Position numbers and translations under genes: made by a program
Shown here: positions 15,758-24,032 of the stretch, one piece after another
How positions within the stretch are numbered: the stretch's first letter is position 1
Layout: each line of letters begins with the position of its first letter
Source: Rhizobium sullae
GTDB lineage: Bacteria; Pseudomonadota; Alphaproteobacteria; Rhizobiales; Rhizobiaceae
NCBI RefSeq assembly: GCF_025200715.1
Contig: NZ_CP104144.1
Location: 2,294,001 to 2,358,000 of the forward strand
Reading direction: 5' to 3'
Length of the DNA: 64,000 nt
Notes under the pieces: generated by a model
Databases searched by the model: none
Told to the model about the DNA's origin: nothing
Seen by the model: only the letters and a program-made list of their open reading frames with translations

Positions 15758-16777
15758 TTAACAATTCAGCAGCACAGAATCGCCAAATTCATGGGCGCGG
15801 TAGCGGCACGCCGTGAGAGCTGCGGAGGCCTTCGCGAGCAGGGCATCATCGGCGAAGGCGCGCAGGAGCTCGAAGTGGCTTTCGCCGGGCTGGTGGACGC
15901 CCGTGAGAATCGCATCGACAACGCGGAGCGGTGTGCCCCGCTCGATGCGCCCTGTCGCAATGCCATTTCCGGCGCGCACGCTGCCATCGGGATTAGCGGC
16001 CGCCTCGAGCGCGCGCACGACGCTCGTGCCGATCGCGATGATGCGGCTGCCGCGCAGCTTCGCCCGCGCGACCTGCGCTGCGGTGCGCTCGGAGATGCGG
16101 TACGGCTCATCAAAGGGAAGGCGCGAGTCGAGCGCAGGATCGCCGGTAGAAGAGACGCCCGCGGCATGCGTGAGTGCTGCGAAGCCGACGGCGCGCCGAC
16201 GCCAGGCTTGGAGCGTGCGCCAGTCGAGCCCGAACCCTGCCGACGGCGCCTCGAACGCGAACGGTCGGGCGGCAATCTTCGTCCAAACATCCCACAGCGC
16301 CAACGGCTCGGGAACATGCGCGTACTGGATCGGCCGGCCGTGCTGCGCCATTCCTGCAAGCACCGCTGCGCGGTTGCCTGGGAAGCACAGTTCGAGAAGT
16401 CGAGGATGGTCGAGAAGGCGCTCGACGACGGCTTCAAGCGGACCGAGCCAGAGGCGATCGCCTGTTGACAGCGCAGGCGGAGGCAGCCGGTCTTCCGTGC
16501 GCGTGCGATGATCGCCCAAGCCGAAGGCAATCGCCACGAAACGGGTGGGATCGGGAAGTGATAGCCAGCCGGCCAGGCGGATCTCGATCGCCTTCCCGCT
16601 TGGGACATGCGTGCCTTGCAAGCTGGCAGGCAAGGTCGCGGCGTCATTGGCGACGACCAGGTCTCCGGGATCGAACAGCGTTGCGAGTTTGGTGCGCGGC
16701 AGGTCGCGCATCATTCCGTCCGCCGCGACGACGAACAGCCTGGCGGAGTGCCGATCGGGGCGGGCGACGGCAATCAT
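15758..16777 (-). CDS. QueA-like S-adenosylmethionine:tRNA ribosyltransferase-isomerase family protein
   Basis: 339 aa with the QueA fold: DLVVANDAATLPASL, GRPIQYAHVPEPL, THAAGVSSTGDPALDSRLPF, PYRISERTAAQVARAK, IIAIGTSVVRALEAA and TGVHQPGESHFELLRAF. QueA transfers ribosyl from SAM to preQ1-modified tRNA to form epoxyqueuosine. This copy sits in an accessory region, overlaps an SDR gene by ATGA and is divergent from soxR, so it may be a specialised paralogue rather than the housekeeping enzyme. Whether it acts on tRNA is unknown. Expression is probably SoxR-controlled through the SDR promoter. Confidence 0.85.
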   Translation of the reverse strand: MIAVARPDRHSARLFVVAADGMMRDLPRTKLATLFDPGDLVVANDAATLPASLQGTHVPSGKAIEIRLAGWLSLPDPTRFVAIAFGLGDHRTRTEDRLPPPALSTGDRLWLGPLEAVVERLLDHPRLLELCFPGNRAAVLAGMAQHGRPIQYAHVPEPLALWDVWTKIAARPFAFEAPSAGFGLDWRTLQAWRRRAVGFAALTHAAGVSSTGDPALDSRLPFDEPYRISERTAAQVARAKLRGSRIIAIGTSVVRALEAAANPDGSVRAGNGIATGRIERGTPLRVVDAILTGVHQPGESHFELLRAFADDALLAKASAALTACRYRAHEFGDSVLLNC

Positions 16778-17496
16778 GCGTGTTCCCCGGCGAGAAGCCT
16801 GGCCTGGACCGACAACGCGTCGAGCATCTTTTCGATGATCTCGGCAGCTGCCAGCTCGGGGGCCTTCAAGGTCGACGGATCTGCGTCTGGAAGCGCCAGC
16901 GCGTGCAGCGGCGTGTCCATATCACCAGGGTCGAGCGCGAGGAGCCTTATGCCATCGTCTTTCACCTCCTCATCCCAAATCGCCGTTAGGTGCGCAAGAG
17001 CGGCCTTGCTCGCACCATACGCCCCCCAGCCGGGATACGCGTTCACCGCCGCGTCGCTGGAGATGTTGACCACCAGCGCGCCGCGGCCCTCGCGTGCGGA
17101 CGCGGCAAGCGCACCGAACAACGCTTTCGTCAGCCGGAACGCGCCGAGGAGGTTGACGGCAAGCGCTGCTTCCAGCTTCTCGCAATCGGTATCGGCAAGA
17201 AGCGCCAGAGGGACAGGACCGAGGCTCGATGCATTGTTGATCAGGACGTCGACCCCGCCGAGGCCGGCAGTGACCTGCATCGCGATCGGGTAGATGTCGT
17301 CCTTCCTGCTTATGTCGGCGACTATGCCGAGCGCGCCCGTCTCGGCTGAGACGCGCTCGACATTCGCGGCGCTGCGGGCAACGAAGGCGACGCACGCAGC
17401 CTTCGCGGTAAGCTGCCGCACAAGCGCCAGTCCGAGGCCGGAGGTGCCGCCCGTGACCGTCACGCGAAGTCCCTGAAGATCGATACTCGTCTGCAT
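16774..17496 (-). CDS. SDR-family oxidoreductase, SoxR-linked
   Basis: 240 aa. The cofactor loop TGGTSGLG lies near residues 15-22, INNASSLGP marks the NNAG-type site, and the active site is NISSDAAV followed by YGASKAAL. The C-terminus AAAEIIEKMLDALSVQARLL differs from that of sugar dehydrogenases. Its stop overlaps the start of the QueA-like gene by four bases (ATGA), so both are made from one message. The promoter region faces soxR and contains a SoxR-type palindrome, implying induction by redox-cycling compounds. The substrate is unknown; detoxifying carbonyl or quinone reduction is a reasonable guess. Confidence 0.9.
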   Translation of the reverse strand: MQTSIDLQGLRVTVTGGTSGLGLALVRQLTAKAACVAFVARSAANVERVSAETGALGIVADISRKDDIYPIAMQVTAGLGGVDVLINNASSLGPVPLALLADTDCEKLEAALAVNLLGAFRLTKALFGALAASAREGRGALVVNISSDAAVNAYPGWGAYGASKAALAHLTAIWDEEVKDDGIRLLALDPGDMDTPLHALALPDADPSTLKAPELAAAEIIEKMLDALSVQARLLAGEHA

Positions 17497-17536
17497 TGCC
17501 AGTGCTCCTTCAATCCGTAGGACTAGTTGCTACAAG

Positions 17537-17552
17537 TTCAAGTTAACTTGAA
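17537..17552. promoter_or_regulatory. SoxR box
   Basis: TTCAAGTTAACTTGAA is a perfect 16-base palindrome that matches the core CTCAAGTTAACTTGAG of known SoxR operators except for the outermost pair. It lies 40 bases upstream of the SDR start on the minus strand and 30 bases upstream of soxR on the plus strand, as expected for the MerR-type long-spacer promoter between divergent genes. Confidence 0.88.
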
Positions 17553-17582
17553 GTCAAGTGGGAATCGTGCTTTCGTTTATGC

Positions 17583-18017
17583 ATGGATCCGATGCTGACC
17601 ATCACCGACGTATCGCGGCGCAGCGGCGTCGCCTCATCCGCCCTGCGCTTCTACGAAGAGCGCGGGCTGATTGCATCCGAGCGGGCCGGCTCGGGGCATA
17701 GGCGCTATCACCGGTCCGTGTTGCGCCGGATCGCCTTCGTCATCTTCGCGCAGCGGATCGGACTGACCCTTGAAGAGATCGGCGCCGAGCTCGCCAAGTT
17801 GCCAGCCGATCGCGTGCCGTCGCGTCGGGATTGGTCGCGGTTGTCGGGCGAGTGGGCAAAGCGCATCGACCAGCGCATAGCCGAGTTGCAGCGCCTGCGG
17901 TCCGGGCTTACCGAGTGCATCGGTTGCGGCTGCCTGTCGATCGACCGGTGTAGCTTGGCGAACCCTGCTGATGTGGCAGGACGCAAGGGGCCGGGACCAA
18001 GGTATTGGCTGGGGTGA
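17583..18017 (+). CDS. soxR: Redox-sensitive transcriptional activator SoxR
   Basis: MerR-family regulator, 144 aa. The N-terminal winged helix (LTITDVSRRSGVASSALRFY, then ERGLIASERAGSGHRRY) binds DNA; the dimerisation helix follows; the [2Fe-2S] cluster is held by Cys112, 115, 117 and 123 in CIGCGCLSIDRC, the SoxR hallmark. Redox-cycling drugs oxidise the cluster and switch on the target promoter. It is divergent from the SDR/QueA-like operon with a palindromic SoxR box between them, so that operon is its most obvious target. An in-frame ATG at 17592 is an alternative start. Confidence 0.95.
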   Translation: MDPMLTITDVSRRSGVASSALRFYEERGLIASERAGSGHRRYHRSVLRRIAFVIFAQRIGLTLEEIGAELAKLPADRVPSRRDWSRLSGEWAKRIDQRIAELQRLRSGLTECIGCGCLSIDRCSLANPADVAGRKGPGPRYWLG

Positions 18018-18163
18018 CGCGGCCTCCGGCAGAAAGGTCAACGATCCTCGGGTGGTTTCCCGCCTCCGCGACTGGGCGTATTCGATCGCGGCCGGAGGCG
18101 AAGCGAAGGGAAGGATGGCGCGAATCAGCCTGGATGGTACCGCGGCGCCGCGCCTGTGGGAGT

Positions 18164-18436
18164 TTAGCCCCTCTCCGCCTTCAGGAATAGGTATGCCGAT
18201 AGCAGCCACAGCGCAACGAAGAACCCGGTCGAGAGCACGATGGCTTCTGGAAAGCTAGGCGCCGTGGATCCGAATTCCGCGGCCAGTGCAATGATACCGA
18301 CCAGTACTTGAGCAAGCGCAGTTGCGGAGAGCGCCCGCGTCATTCCAGCGGACTGGAAGCGGCCGCTGGCTGCGCCGATGACCGCGATGGCGAGTACTCC
18401 GCCATACATCAGGTTGGCCGCAATGATGTCGTCCGC
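18164..18436 (-). pseudogene. 5'-truncated integral membrane protein
   Basis: Minus-strand frame ends TAA at 18164 and reads back through three hydrophobic segments (MYGGVLAIAVIGAA, ALAQVLVGIIALAAEFG, AIVLSTGFFVALWLLSAYLF) to about 18436, where protein-like sequence stops and plus-strand RTX sequence begins. No start codon with a ribosome binding site is seen upstream, so the gene has probably lost its 5' end. The family is not recognised. The 18018-18163 stretch before it shows nothing. Confidence 0.5.
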
Positions 18437-18811
18437 GGCGCCAACGGTAATGATACAATCATCTCCGGTCTCGGGAGCGACCAGCTCTTTGGGGATGCCG
18501 GAAATGATACGCTGACTGGTGGCCGAGACCGCGATTTTCTAACGGGAGGGACCGGGGCAGATACGTTCTCCTATGAACTTACGATAGATGCGGCGATTGG
18601 AGCAGCGACCGCTGATCAGATCCTCGATTTCAGCACTGCCGATGGCGACAAAATCAGACTCTCAGACATCGATTCCGACACATCGACGACGACCAATGAC
18701 ACTTTCAGTTTCATTGGTTCCGCGGTCTTCAGCGGCATTGCTGGGGAGCTTCGTGCGGAAACGATCAGCGGAGTCACGCATACCTGCGAAAAAGCTTTGA
18801 CTGAATCGTGA
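18419..18811 (+). pseudogene. C-terminal fragment of an RTX (calcium-binding repeat) protein
   Basis: Plus-strand frame with nonapeptide repeats: NDVVRGANGNDTIISGLGSD, QLFGDAGNDTLTGG and FLTGGTGADTF, followed by the serralysin-like tail DQILDFSTADGDKIRLSDID. Such repeats bind calcium in proteins exported by type I secretion. There is no start, signal or N-terminal catalytic part; the fragment begins inside the repeat region at the junction with the membrane-protein remnant. Together with the HlyD remnant it suggests a destroyed secretion locus. Confidence 0.7.
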
Positions 18812-18838
18812 GTGATAGAATTCATTGCCATCACTCAC
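18808..18838. promoter_or_regulatory. Inverted repeat upstream of fic (distal)
   Basis: GTGAGTGAT (18808-18816) and ATCACTCAC (18830-18838) are perfect 9-base arms with a 13-base spacer. It shares the GTGAGTxATAG sequence with the second repeat just before the fic start. Likely an operator for a regulator of fic, perhaps the Fic protein itself through its C-terminal winged helix (inference). Confidence 0.55.
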
Positions 18839-18853
18839 TGAAGCAGGCATTGT

Positions 18854-18879
18854 GAGTTATAGAAAGGATACTATAGCTC
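18854..18879. promoter_or_regulatory. Inverted repeat overlapping fic translation start (proximal)
   Basis: GAGTTATAG (18854-18862) and CTATAGCTC (18871-18879) are 9-base arms with one mismatch and an 8-base spacer that contains the AAAGGA ribosome binding site. The repeat ends directly at the ATG at 18880. Binding here, or a hairpin in the mRNA, would block expression. Confidence 0.55.
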
Positions 18880-20001
18880 ATGAAATGGAACTGGACACAG
18901 GAAGGCTGGCCGCGTTTCGTTTATGACCATGCGCTGCTCGAACCACTCGAAAGTCGATTTCTCCTGTCATCGGGGGAAGTAATAGGCGCTGTCCGTCATG
19001 TCAGTGATGAAGAACGCAATCTGCTGCGTATCGAGCTTTTAAGCGACGAGGCGGTGAAAACCTCAGAGATCGAGGGCGAGATGCTCGATCGAGCGAGCGT
19101 ACAATCTTCATTGCGCCGGCAGTTCGGCCTCGACGCTGACAATCGGCCAGTAAGACCGCAAGAGCGCGGAATCGCGGAAATGATGGTCGACGTATATGAT
19201 ACCTGGTCGACTCCGCTCAATCACGAAACCCTGTTTCGTTGGCATGGCATGTTAATGATGGGAAATCGTCATATCGGAACAATCGGCGGATACCGGACAC
19301 ATGACGATGCCATGCAGATTGTGTCCGGCCGCCTCGATAATCCAACCATCCATTACGAAGCGCCGCCATCAAGGCAAGTGCCAGCGGAAATGGCGGCCTA
19401 TATGGAGTGGTTCAACAGATCGGCGCCTAAGGGCGAGGTCCCCTTGCCCGCTCTCAAACGGGCGGGTATAGGCCACTTGTACTTCGAAAGCATTCATCCA
19501 TTTGAGGATGGGAATGGAAGAATTGGCAGAGCGCTTGCGGAAAAATCGCTCGCCCAGAATATCGGGCAACCAAGCCTGATTGCGCTTGCCTATACAATCG
19601 AGCATAGCCGCAAAACCTACTACGCTCAGCTCGAACAGCATCAACGCACGCTCGATATCACCGAATGGCTGGTTTATTTTGCCGAAACCATTCTCGAGGC
19701 GCAACAGACTACTCTGAAGCGGGTGGCCTTCTATATCGCCAAGGCGCGCTTCTATGACCGGTTCCGACGCCGGTTCAACGAACGCCAGGAGAAGGCCATC
19801 GCTCGTATGTTCCGTGAAGGCTCTGGGGGTTTTAAGGGCGGGTTGAGCGCCGAGAATTACATTTCAATCACTCGGGCGTCGCGAGCGACCGCCACGCGCG
19901 ATCTTCATGATTTGGTGGAGAAAGGGGCGCTCACGCGCACCGGTGAGCGCAGACACACGCGCTATGCATTGAATCTGCCAGAGACCAGGGAAATGGAATA
20001 G
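18880..20001 (+). CDS. Fic-family protein AMP-transferase, self-inhibited, with winged-helix tail
   Basis: 373 aa. A DUF4172-like N-terminal part carries the inhibitory helix TSEIEGE at residues 61-67, which blocks ATP binding in class II Fic proteins. The Fic core has IGGYRTHDDAMQIV and the catalytic loop HPFEDGNGRIGR (206-217) with the reactive histidine 206. The C-terminal third ends in a DNA-binding-like winged helix (ENYISITRASRATATRDLHD, then LVEKGAL). Fic enzymes transfer AMP or another nucleotide moiety to target-protein hydroxyls. The upstream palindromes and the C-terminal DNA-binding part suggest autoregulation. No antitoxin gene adjoins it; the inhibitor is built in. Confidence 0.92.
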   Translation: MKWNWTQEGWPRFVYDHALLEPLESRFLLSSGEVIGAVRHVSDEERNLLRIELLSDEAVKTSEIEGEMLDRASVQSSLRRQFGLDADNRPVRPQERGIAEMMVDVYDTWSTPLNHETLFRWHGMLMMGNRHIGTIGGYRTHDDAMQIVSGRLDNPTIHYEAPPSRQVPAEMAAYMEWFNRSAPKGEVPLPALKRAGIGHLYFESIHPFEDGNGRIGRALAEKSLAQNIGQPSLIALAYTIEHSRKTYYAQLEQHQRTLDITEWLVYFAETILEAQQTTLKRVAFYIAKARFYDRFRRRFNERQEKAIARMFREGSGGFKGGLSAENYISITRASRATATRDLHDLVEKGALTRTGERRHTRYALNLPETREME

Positions 20002-20376
20002 TCACGGACAAGAGGCGGTCGCCAGACCCTCAATTCGCAAACGTGTTCCATCAAGGTATCGTGGAGCTTGCTTCCTCCAGCGACGGCGGGCAGCGCGGTC
20101 TCGCCGGGCTGGTCTTCGCCGTTTGTTAAATTTCTGCTCCGCAAACCTCGCCGCTGTTACGGAGTGAGCGAAGTACGGGACCGTCCGTATTCCGCTCCCT
20201 CACGGCGGTTGATCACGTTCAGCTCGGAGCAAGTTGGTCCATAGTCATCGTAGTCCGGCCGTCTGCTCACGAAACCGTGTACGCGGGTAATGTAACAAAT
20301 CGCCCTTTGGCTGCGAACAAGGCTCCGTGTGGCCTCGATCACGGGTCGCACAGGTCCTCAAAAATGGAGAGATGTC
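20002..20376. other. Intergenic region before the bufferin operon
   Basis: No gene is recognised in these 375 bases. The left 280 bases show only short frames without motifs. The right end holds the putative ECF promoter at 20292-20317 and the bufA ribosome binding site (GGAGAGATGTC before 20377). Confidence 0.5.
20292..20317 (+). promoter_or_regulatory. Putative ECF sigma-factor promoter for bufA
   Basis: GTAACA (20292-20297), a 16-base spacer and CGAA (20314-20317) match the pattern GTAAC(C)-N16-CGAA that I recall for the Caulobacter ECF sigma factor SigF, which controls homologous metal-stress operons. It ends about 60 bases upstream of the bufA start. No ECF sigma gene is in this window, so the cognate factor would be elsewhere. 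Confidence 0.5.
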
Positions 20377-20700
20377 ATGTCCACGAAATCCACGATCAGT
20401 GCGGCCATGTTGGCCGGTGCCGTAGCGGCAGCGGTGTCATCATTTGCGATCGCCGCACCGCTCTCGCAGGAGCAGGTCAAGGCCGCGATGGATGCCGGAA
20501 AGGAGAAGTGCTTCGGCGTCGCGCTCAAGGGTCAGAATGATTGTGCGGCCGGCCCCGGCACGACCTGCCAGGCCACCTCGACGGTCGATTATCAGGGCAA
20601 CGCCTGGAAATTCGTCGACGGCGGCACCTGCACGACGATGGATCTGCCGGGCGGCCGCAAGGGCTCGACAGAAGCGCTGTCGCGCGACCTTCCCTCGTAA
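20377..20700 (+). CDS. bufA: Bufferin-type metallophore precursor (DUF2282, BufA1-like)
   Basis: 107-aa secreted precursor of a copper-binding ribosomal peptide. A Sec signal peptide covers about 1-27 ([20 protein letters not shown], ending AIAA). The mature part has four cysteines, at 45, 56, 64 and 85, in [19 protein letters not shown] and [13 protein letters not shown]. In characterised bufferins some of these are converted to thiooxazole rings by the BufB/BufC enzyme pair, giving periplasmic copper binding. ATG 20377 follows GGAGAGATGTC. Followed after 32 bases by bufB. The role is copper or heavy-metal tolerance by sequestration (family knowledge). Confidence 0.9.
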   Translation: MSTKSTISAAMLAGAVAAAVSSFAIAAPLSQEQVKAAMDAGKEKCFGVALKGQNDCAAGPGTTCQATSTVDYQGNAWKFVDGGTCTTMDLPGGRKGSTEALSRDLPS

Positions 20701-20732
20701 GCCCAACCAGACACCGGAAAGTGGAGGCAATG

Positions 20733-21659
20733 ATGCCCAATTTGGCAAAGCATACGGATATTGGCGCGTCGGGAACTCTCCGCTTTCCGGCGTATCCGAT
20801 CGATGGCCGCGCTGGTACCAGCTTCAAGCACCAGCATCTGCCGTCGATCCTCGCGGACGATGATCGGAATGGAGGCTTCTTCGAAGTCCATGCGGAAAAC
20901 TACATGGGCGCGGGCGGCCCGCCGCATGCCGCACTCGCGCGCGTCCGCGAGGACTATCCTGTTTCGCTCCATGGCGTGTGCATGTCGATCGGCGGGCCGC
21001 AGCCGCTGGACAAGGCACATCTGGGGCGCTTCGCGGGGCTAATCGAACGATATGAGCCCGCGCTCGTCTCGGAACATTTGGCCTGGTCGACTCACGACAC
21101 GACCTACTACAACGACCTGTTGCCGCTCCCCTACACCGAAGCCACGCTGCGGCGTGTCGCAGAACATATCGATGAGGTTCAAGAGGCAATCCGCCGGCCG
21201 CTTCTGTTAGAGAATCCTTCCACGTACGTGCTATTCAGGGAGTCGACGATGACCGAGACCGCGTTCATCCGGGACATCGTGAGACGCACCGGCTGCGGGC
21301 TGCTGCTCGACGTCAACAACGTCTTCGTCTCGGCAATCAACCACGGCTTTTCCGCTCTCGACTACCTTTCCGAATACCCGCTCGAACATGTCGGCGAGGT
21401 TCATCTGGCGGGACACACGGAGCAGGAGGACGACGAGGGTGATCTCCTCCTAATCGACAGTCACGACGGGCCGGTTGCCGACGCGGTCTGGAAGCTGTTC
21501 GACATCGTGATCGGGCGCTGCGGCCCTGTTCCGACGCTCATCGAATGGGACAGTGCCATTCCCGATTGGCCGGTATTGAAGGCCGAGGCAAAGGAGGCGC
21601 AGGCGATCCTCGATCGGTACGCGGCTCTGCGACTGGAGCGGATCAATGTGCGCGCTTAG
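20733..21659 (+). CDS. bufB: Multinuclear iron oxidative enzyme BufB (DUF692)
   Basis: 308-aa TIM-barrel enzyme of the DUF692/MNIO family that modifies precursor cysteines using iron and O2. Visible metal-ligand blocks in order: [73 protein letters not shown] and LIEWDSAIP. Of two adjacent ATGs the one at 20733 has better spacing from GTGGAGG. Its 3' end overlaps bufC by 14 bases, so the enzyme and its partner are coupled. It acts in the cytoplasm on BufA before export. Confidence 0.93.
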   Translation: MPNLAKHTDIGASGTLRFPAYPIDGRAGTSFKHQHLPSILADDDRNGGFFEVHAENYMGAGGPPHAALARVREDYPVSLHGVCMSIGGPQPLDKAHLGRFAGLIERYEPALVSEHLAWSTHDTTYYNDLLPLPYTEATLRRVAEHIDEVQEAIRRPLLLENPSTYVLFRESTMTETAFIRDIVRRTGCGLLLDVNNVFVSAINHGFSALDYLSEYPLEHVGEVHLAGHTEQEDDEGDLLLIDSHDGPVADAVWKLFDIVIGRCGPVPTLIEWDSAIPDWPVLKAEAKEAQAILDRYAALRLERINVRA

Positions 21660-22446
21660 GGGCTATCGTATCGAGGCTGCCAACAGCCCCGACTATCCGG
21701 AAGGCATCGTGGCTGGGCTGCTCGATCCCACTCGCGCGACACCCCTTATCGTTGCCGGCCCGAACGGCAAGGCTGCCGGCAAGCGTTTCAATGTCTATCG
21801 CAACAATGTGACCGTTAGCCTGATCGATGCGCTCGCGGCCGTCTTCCCCGCCACGTTGCGCATCACCGGAGAGACGTTCTTTCGTGCCATGGCCCGGTTC
21901 CACGTCCGCGAGACGCCGCCGACATCACCGTTGCTGTTCGAGTACGGCCGGGATTTTCCGGATTTCATCGAGCGCTACGAACATGCGCAATCCATGCCAT
22001 GGCTCGCCGACGTCGCGCGCATCGAGCGGGCCTGGCTTGATGCCTATCATGCGGCAGATTCCGCTGTGTTGCAGCCGAATGTCCTTGCCTCCGTCCCGCC
22101 GGAACGGCTCGGTGACCTCATTTTCGATCCGCATCCGGCAACCCGCATCGTTCCTTCTGCCTATCCGGCCGTGACGATCTTTTCGGTCAACAGGGCGAGC
22201 GATCCGGTCGGCCGCGTCTCGGCGACTGCAGCGGAGAGCGCACTGGTAACGCGGCCGATGCTGGAGGTGGAGGTTCGCGGCCTTCCGCCAGGCGCCGATA
22301 TCTTCCTCGCCCACCTCATGGCGCGCGAGCCACTTGGAAAAGCTGCGGCGACAGCGAGCACGAGCTGCCCAGAATTCGATCTCGCGACCGCTATTCGCAC
22401 GATGTTCGAGGCGGGTGCGTTCACGGCGGTCCGCGATGGAGGATGA
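21646..22446 (+). CDS. bufC: BufC (DUF2063) partner of the bufferin enzyme
   Basis: 266 aa, DUF2063 family. The N-terminal domain ([20 protein letters not shown], then [20 protein letters not shown]) is typical; such proteins deliver the precursor to the DUF692 enzyme by binding its leader or core. The C-terminal half ([20 protein letters not shown] onward) is a smaller beta domain that resembles other precursor-recognition modules. Start ATG 21646 lies inside the end of bufB; the stop is 1 base before the next gene. Confidence 0.9.
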   Translation: MCALRGYRIEAANSPDYPEGIVAGLLDPTRATPLIVAGPNGKAAGKRFNVYRNNVTVSLIDALAAVFPATLRITGETFFRAMARFHVRETPPTSPLLFEYGRDFPDFIERYEHAQSMPWLADVARIERAWLDAYHAADSAVLQPNVLASVPPERLGDLIFDPHPATRIVPSAYPAVTIFSVNRASDPVGRVSATAAESALVTRPMLEVEVRGLPPGADIFLAHLMAREPLGKAAATASTSCPEFDLATAIRTMFEAGAFTAVRDGG

Positions 22447-22447
22447 G

Positions 22448-22966
22448 ATGCTGACTTCTATACGAAAATTTTTCCACAATCCCGTCACCCGAGGGAAGAC
22501 AGGCTGGCTCGGTCGGATCGATGGCCTGATTGCCACCTTTGCGCCGACATCGCTGGCCCAACTCGCCTTGCGCTTTGGGCTCGCCGTGCCCTTCTGGCGC
22601 TCAGGCATGAGCAAGTGGGACGGCTTCCTGCAGTTGAACGATGTGGCCATCCTCCTCTTCGCATCGGAATTCAAATTGCATCTGCCGGGCGGGCCCTATG
22701 ACTTCCCGGCGCCAGCCGTGATGGCCTTTGCGGTCGCGTGCGCGGAAGTTTTGTTGCCGATCCTTCTGGTCCTCGGATTGATGACGCAGCTTGCGGCGCT
22801 CGGACTGCTCGCGATGACGATCATCATTCAGCTCACGGTGCCAGACGGATGGCCCATTCATTTGACCTGGGCGGCGATGGCACTCGGTGTTATTACTTGG
22901 GGGCCGGGCAAGTGGGCGCTCGACAGGTGGATCGCCGCCCGCACCCCCCATCCCGGCGACGAGTAA
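22448..22966 (+). CDS. DoxX-family membrane protein of the bufferin operon
   Basis: 172 aa with four hydrophobic segments (LAQLALRFGLAVPFWRSG, PAPAVMAFAVACAEVLLPIL, LVLGLMTQLAALGLLAMTII, WAAMALGVITWGPG). DoxX proteins recur at the end of DUF2282-DUF692-DUF2063 operons. Their role is uncertain, perhaps membrane redox or metal stress. ATG 22448 follows GGAGGATGAG; an ATG 12 bases earlier has no ribosome binding site. Confidence 0.88.
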   Translation: MLTSIRKFFHNPVTRGKTGWLGRIDGLIATFAPTSLAQLALRFGLAVPFWRSGMSKWDGFLQLNDVAILLFASEFKLHLPGGPYDFPAPAVMAFAVACAEVLLPILLVLGLMTQLAALGLLAMTIIIQLTVPDGWPIHLTWAAMALGVITWGPGKWALDRWIAARTPHPGDE

Positions 22967-24032
22967 CCGCTAACGTCTGTTATCAGTAGCGGTCGTCTGT
23001 CAGAACTCACGATGGCAGCTTTTGCATGGGTCGGACCGCATATCTGGCTGAAAGTGTCGGCCCGCCTGCATCAAAGCGCCGCCCGCAACATGAAGCCAAG
23101 CCAAAACGCTCGCGGGAGAGAAGCAAGGCGATCAAGAAACGCTACGCTCGCCGTGCTCGCCTACGTCGTGCCGACCTTCATCACGAGCTTTGTCTGGCAC
23201 CTTGTGGCGTTTCACCACGCTACGAGACTGAATATCTACCGGCCCGACCCAATCATCCCGTCCGGGGTCTGGCTCGATGCTCGTACAGGGTTTGACGTAT
23301 TGCAGATTCGGAGGCAATCCCGCCCCCGCATTCCGAAATGATGCCGCTCCGGTCCGCCGTGGCCGAGGGCCACGACCTGCCCTTCAGCCACGGCAACACC
23401 GAACTCGTTGCTTACCGGCCAGGCTACGCGCTGTGATTAGTCAGTTCCCATCATTGAGATAGCCGGCGAACCCGACCGCCTTGAGCGGAACCGAACCGCA
23501 GAGCCACTCAATGCTGCTGTGCAATTCCAGTTGAGACACTATGCGACATTCGAAGCACAGACCGGGAACATTTGGGATTGATCGGCCAGCCCCCTAAGTG
23601 CAATACGACACGAGCATGTCCCACTCGCGTAGATGCTGCCAGTTACTCACTTTGGGTTAAGTGACACTAGTATAGTTCTCGGCTATAGCTGCCTCGCCAT
23701 TCGACGCCCAGAAATGCACCTAAATAATCCCATTCTTTACACCGAATTCGATTAGCAAATGCGGGCGCGCAGTGCTGCACGAAAGGTATCTGATAATCGA
23801 CAAAGATGGCGAAGAACGAACTTTTCGTCATGTCCCATATGCGATGTGTCGGCTACCAAAGTGATTGATGCCGTTGGCCACGCCTTTAGTCCTACTGTTG
23901 TTGCGACCCAGTGTAGGGCGGCTCGATCATAGGTCACTGTCATTTCCTATTGGAGGATGCCCTGGCAACCGCGGCTGACCTCAAGGTTTGGCAGTCAAAC
24001 CGCTGAACGCAGACGCAACAAGGAGATTCAAG
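22967..24032. other. Long intergenic stretch holding only a decayed gene
   Basis: About 1.07 kb. Apart from the remnant at 23138-23320 I see no gene. From 23440 to 24000 the DNA is less GC-rich and has no long protein-like frame, suggesting degenerate or foreign sequence. The ribosome binding site AAGGAGATTCAAG at the right end belongs to the epoxide hydrolase gene. Confidence 0.45.
23138..23320 (+). pseudogene. Remnant of a small membrane protein
   Basis: The plus strand reads NATLAVLAYVVPTFITSFVW, HLVAFHHAT and LNIYRPDPIIPSG, then, after a frame change near 23270, MLVQGLTYCRFGG. The pieces look like one small membrane protein interrupted by a frameshift. There is no clear start or full length. 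The family name is uncertain. Confidence 0.4.
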
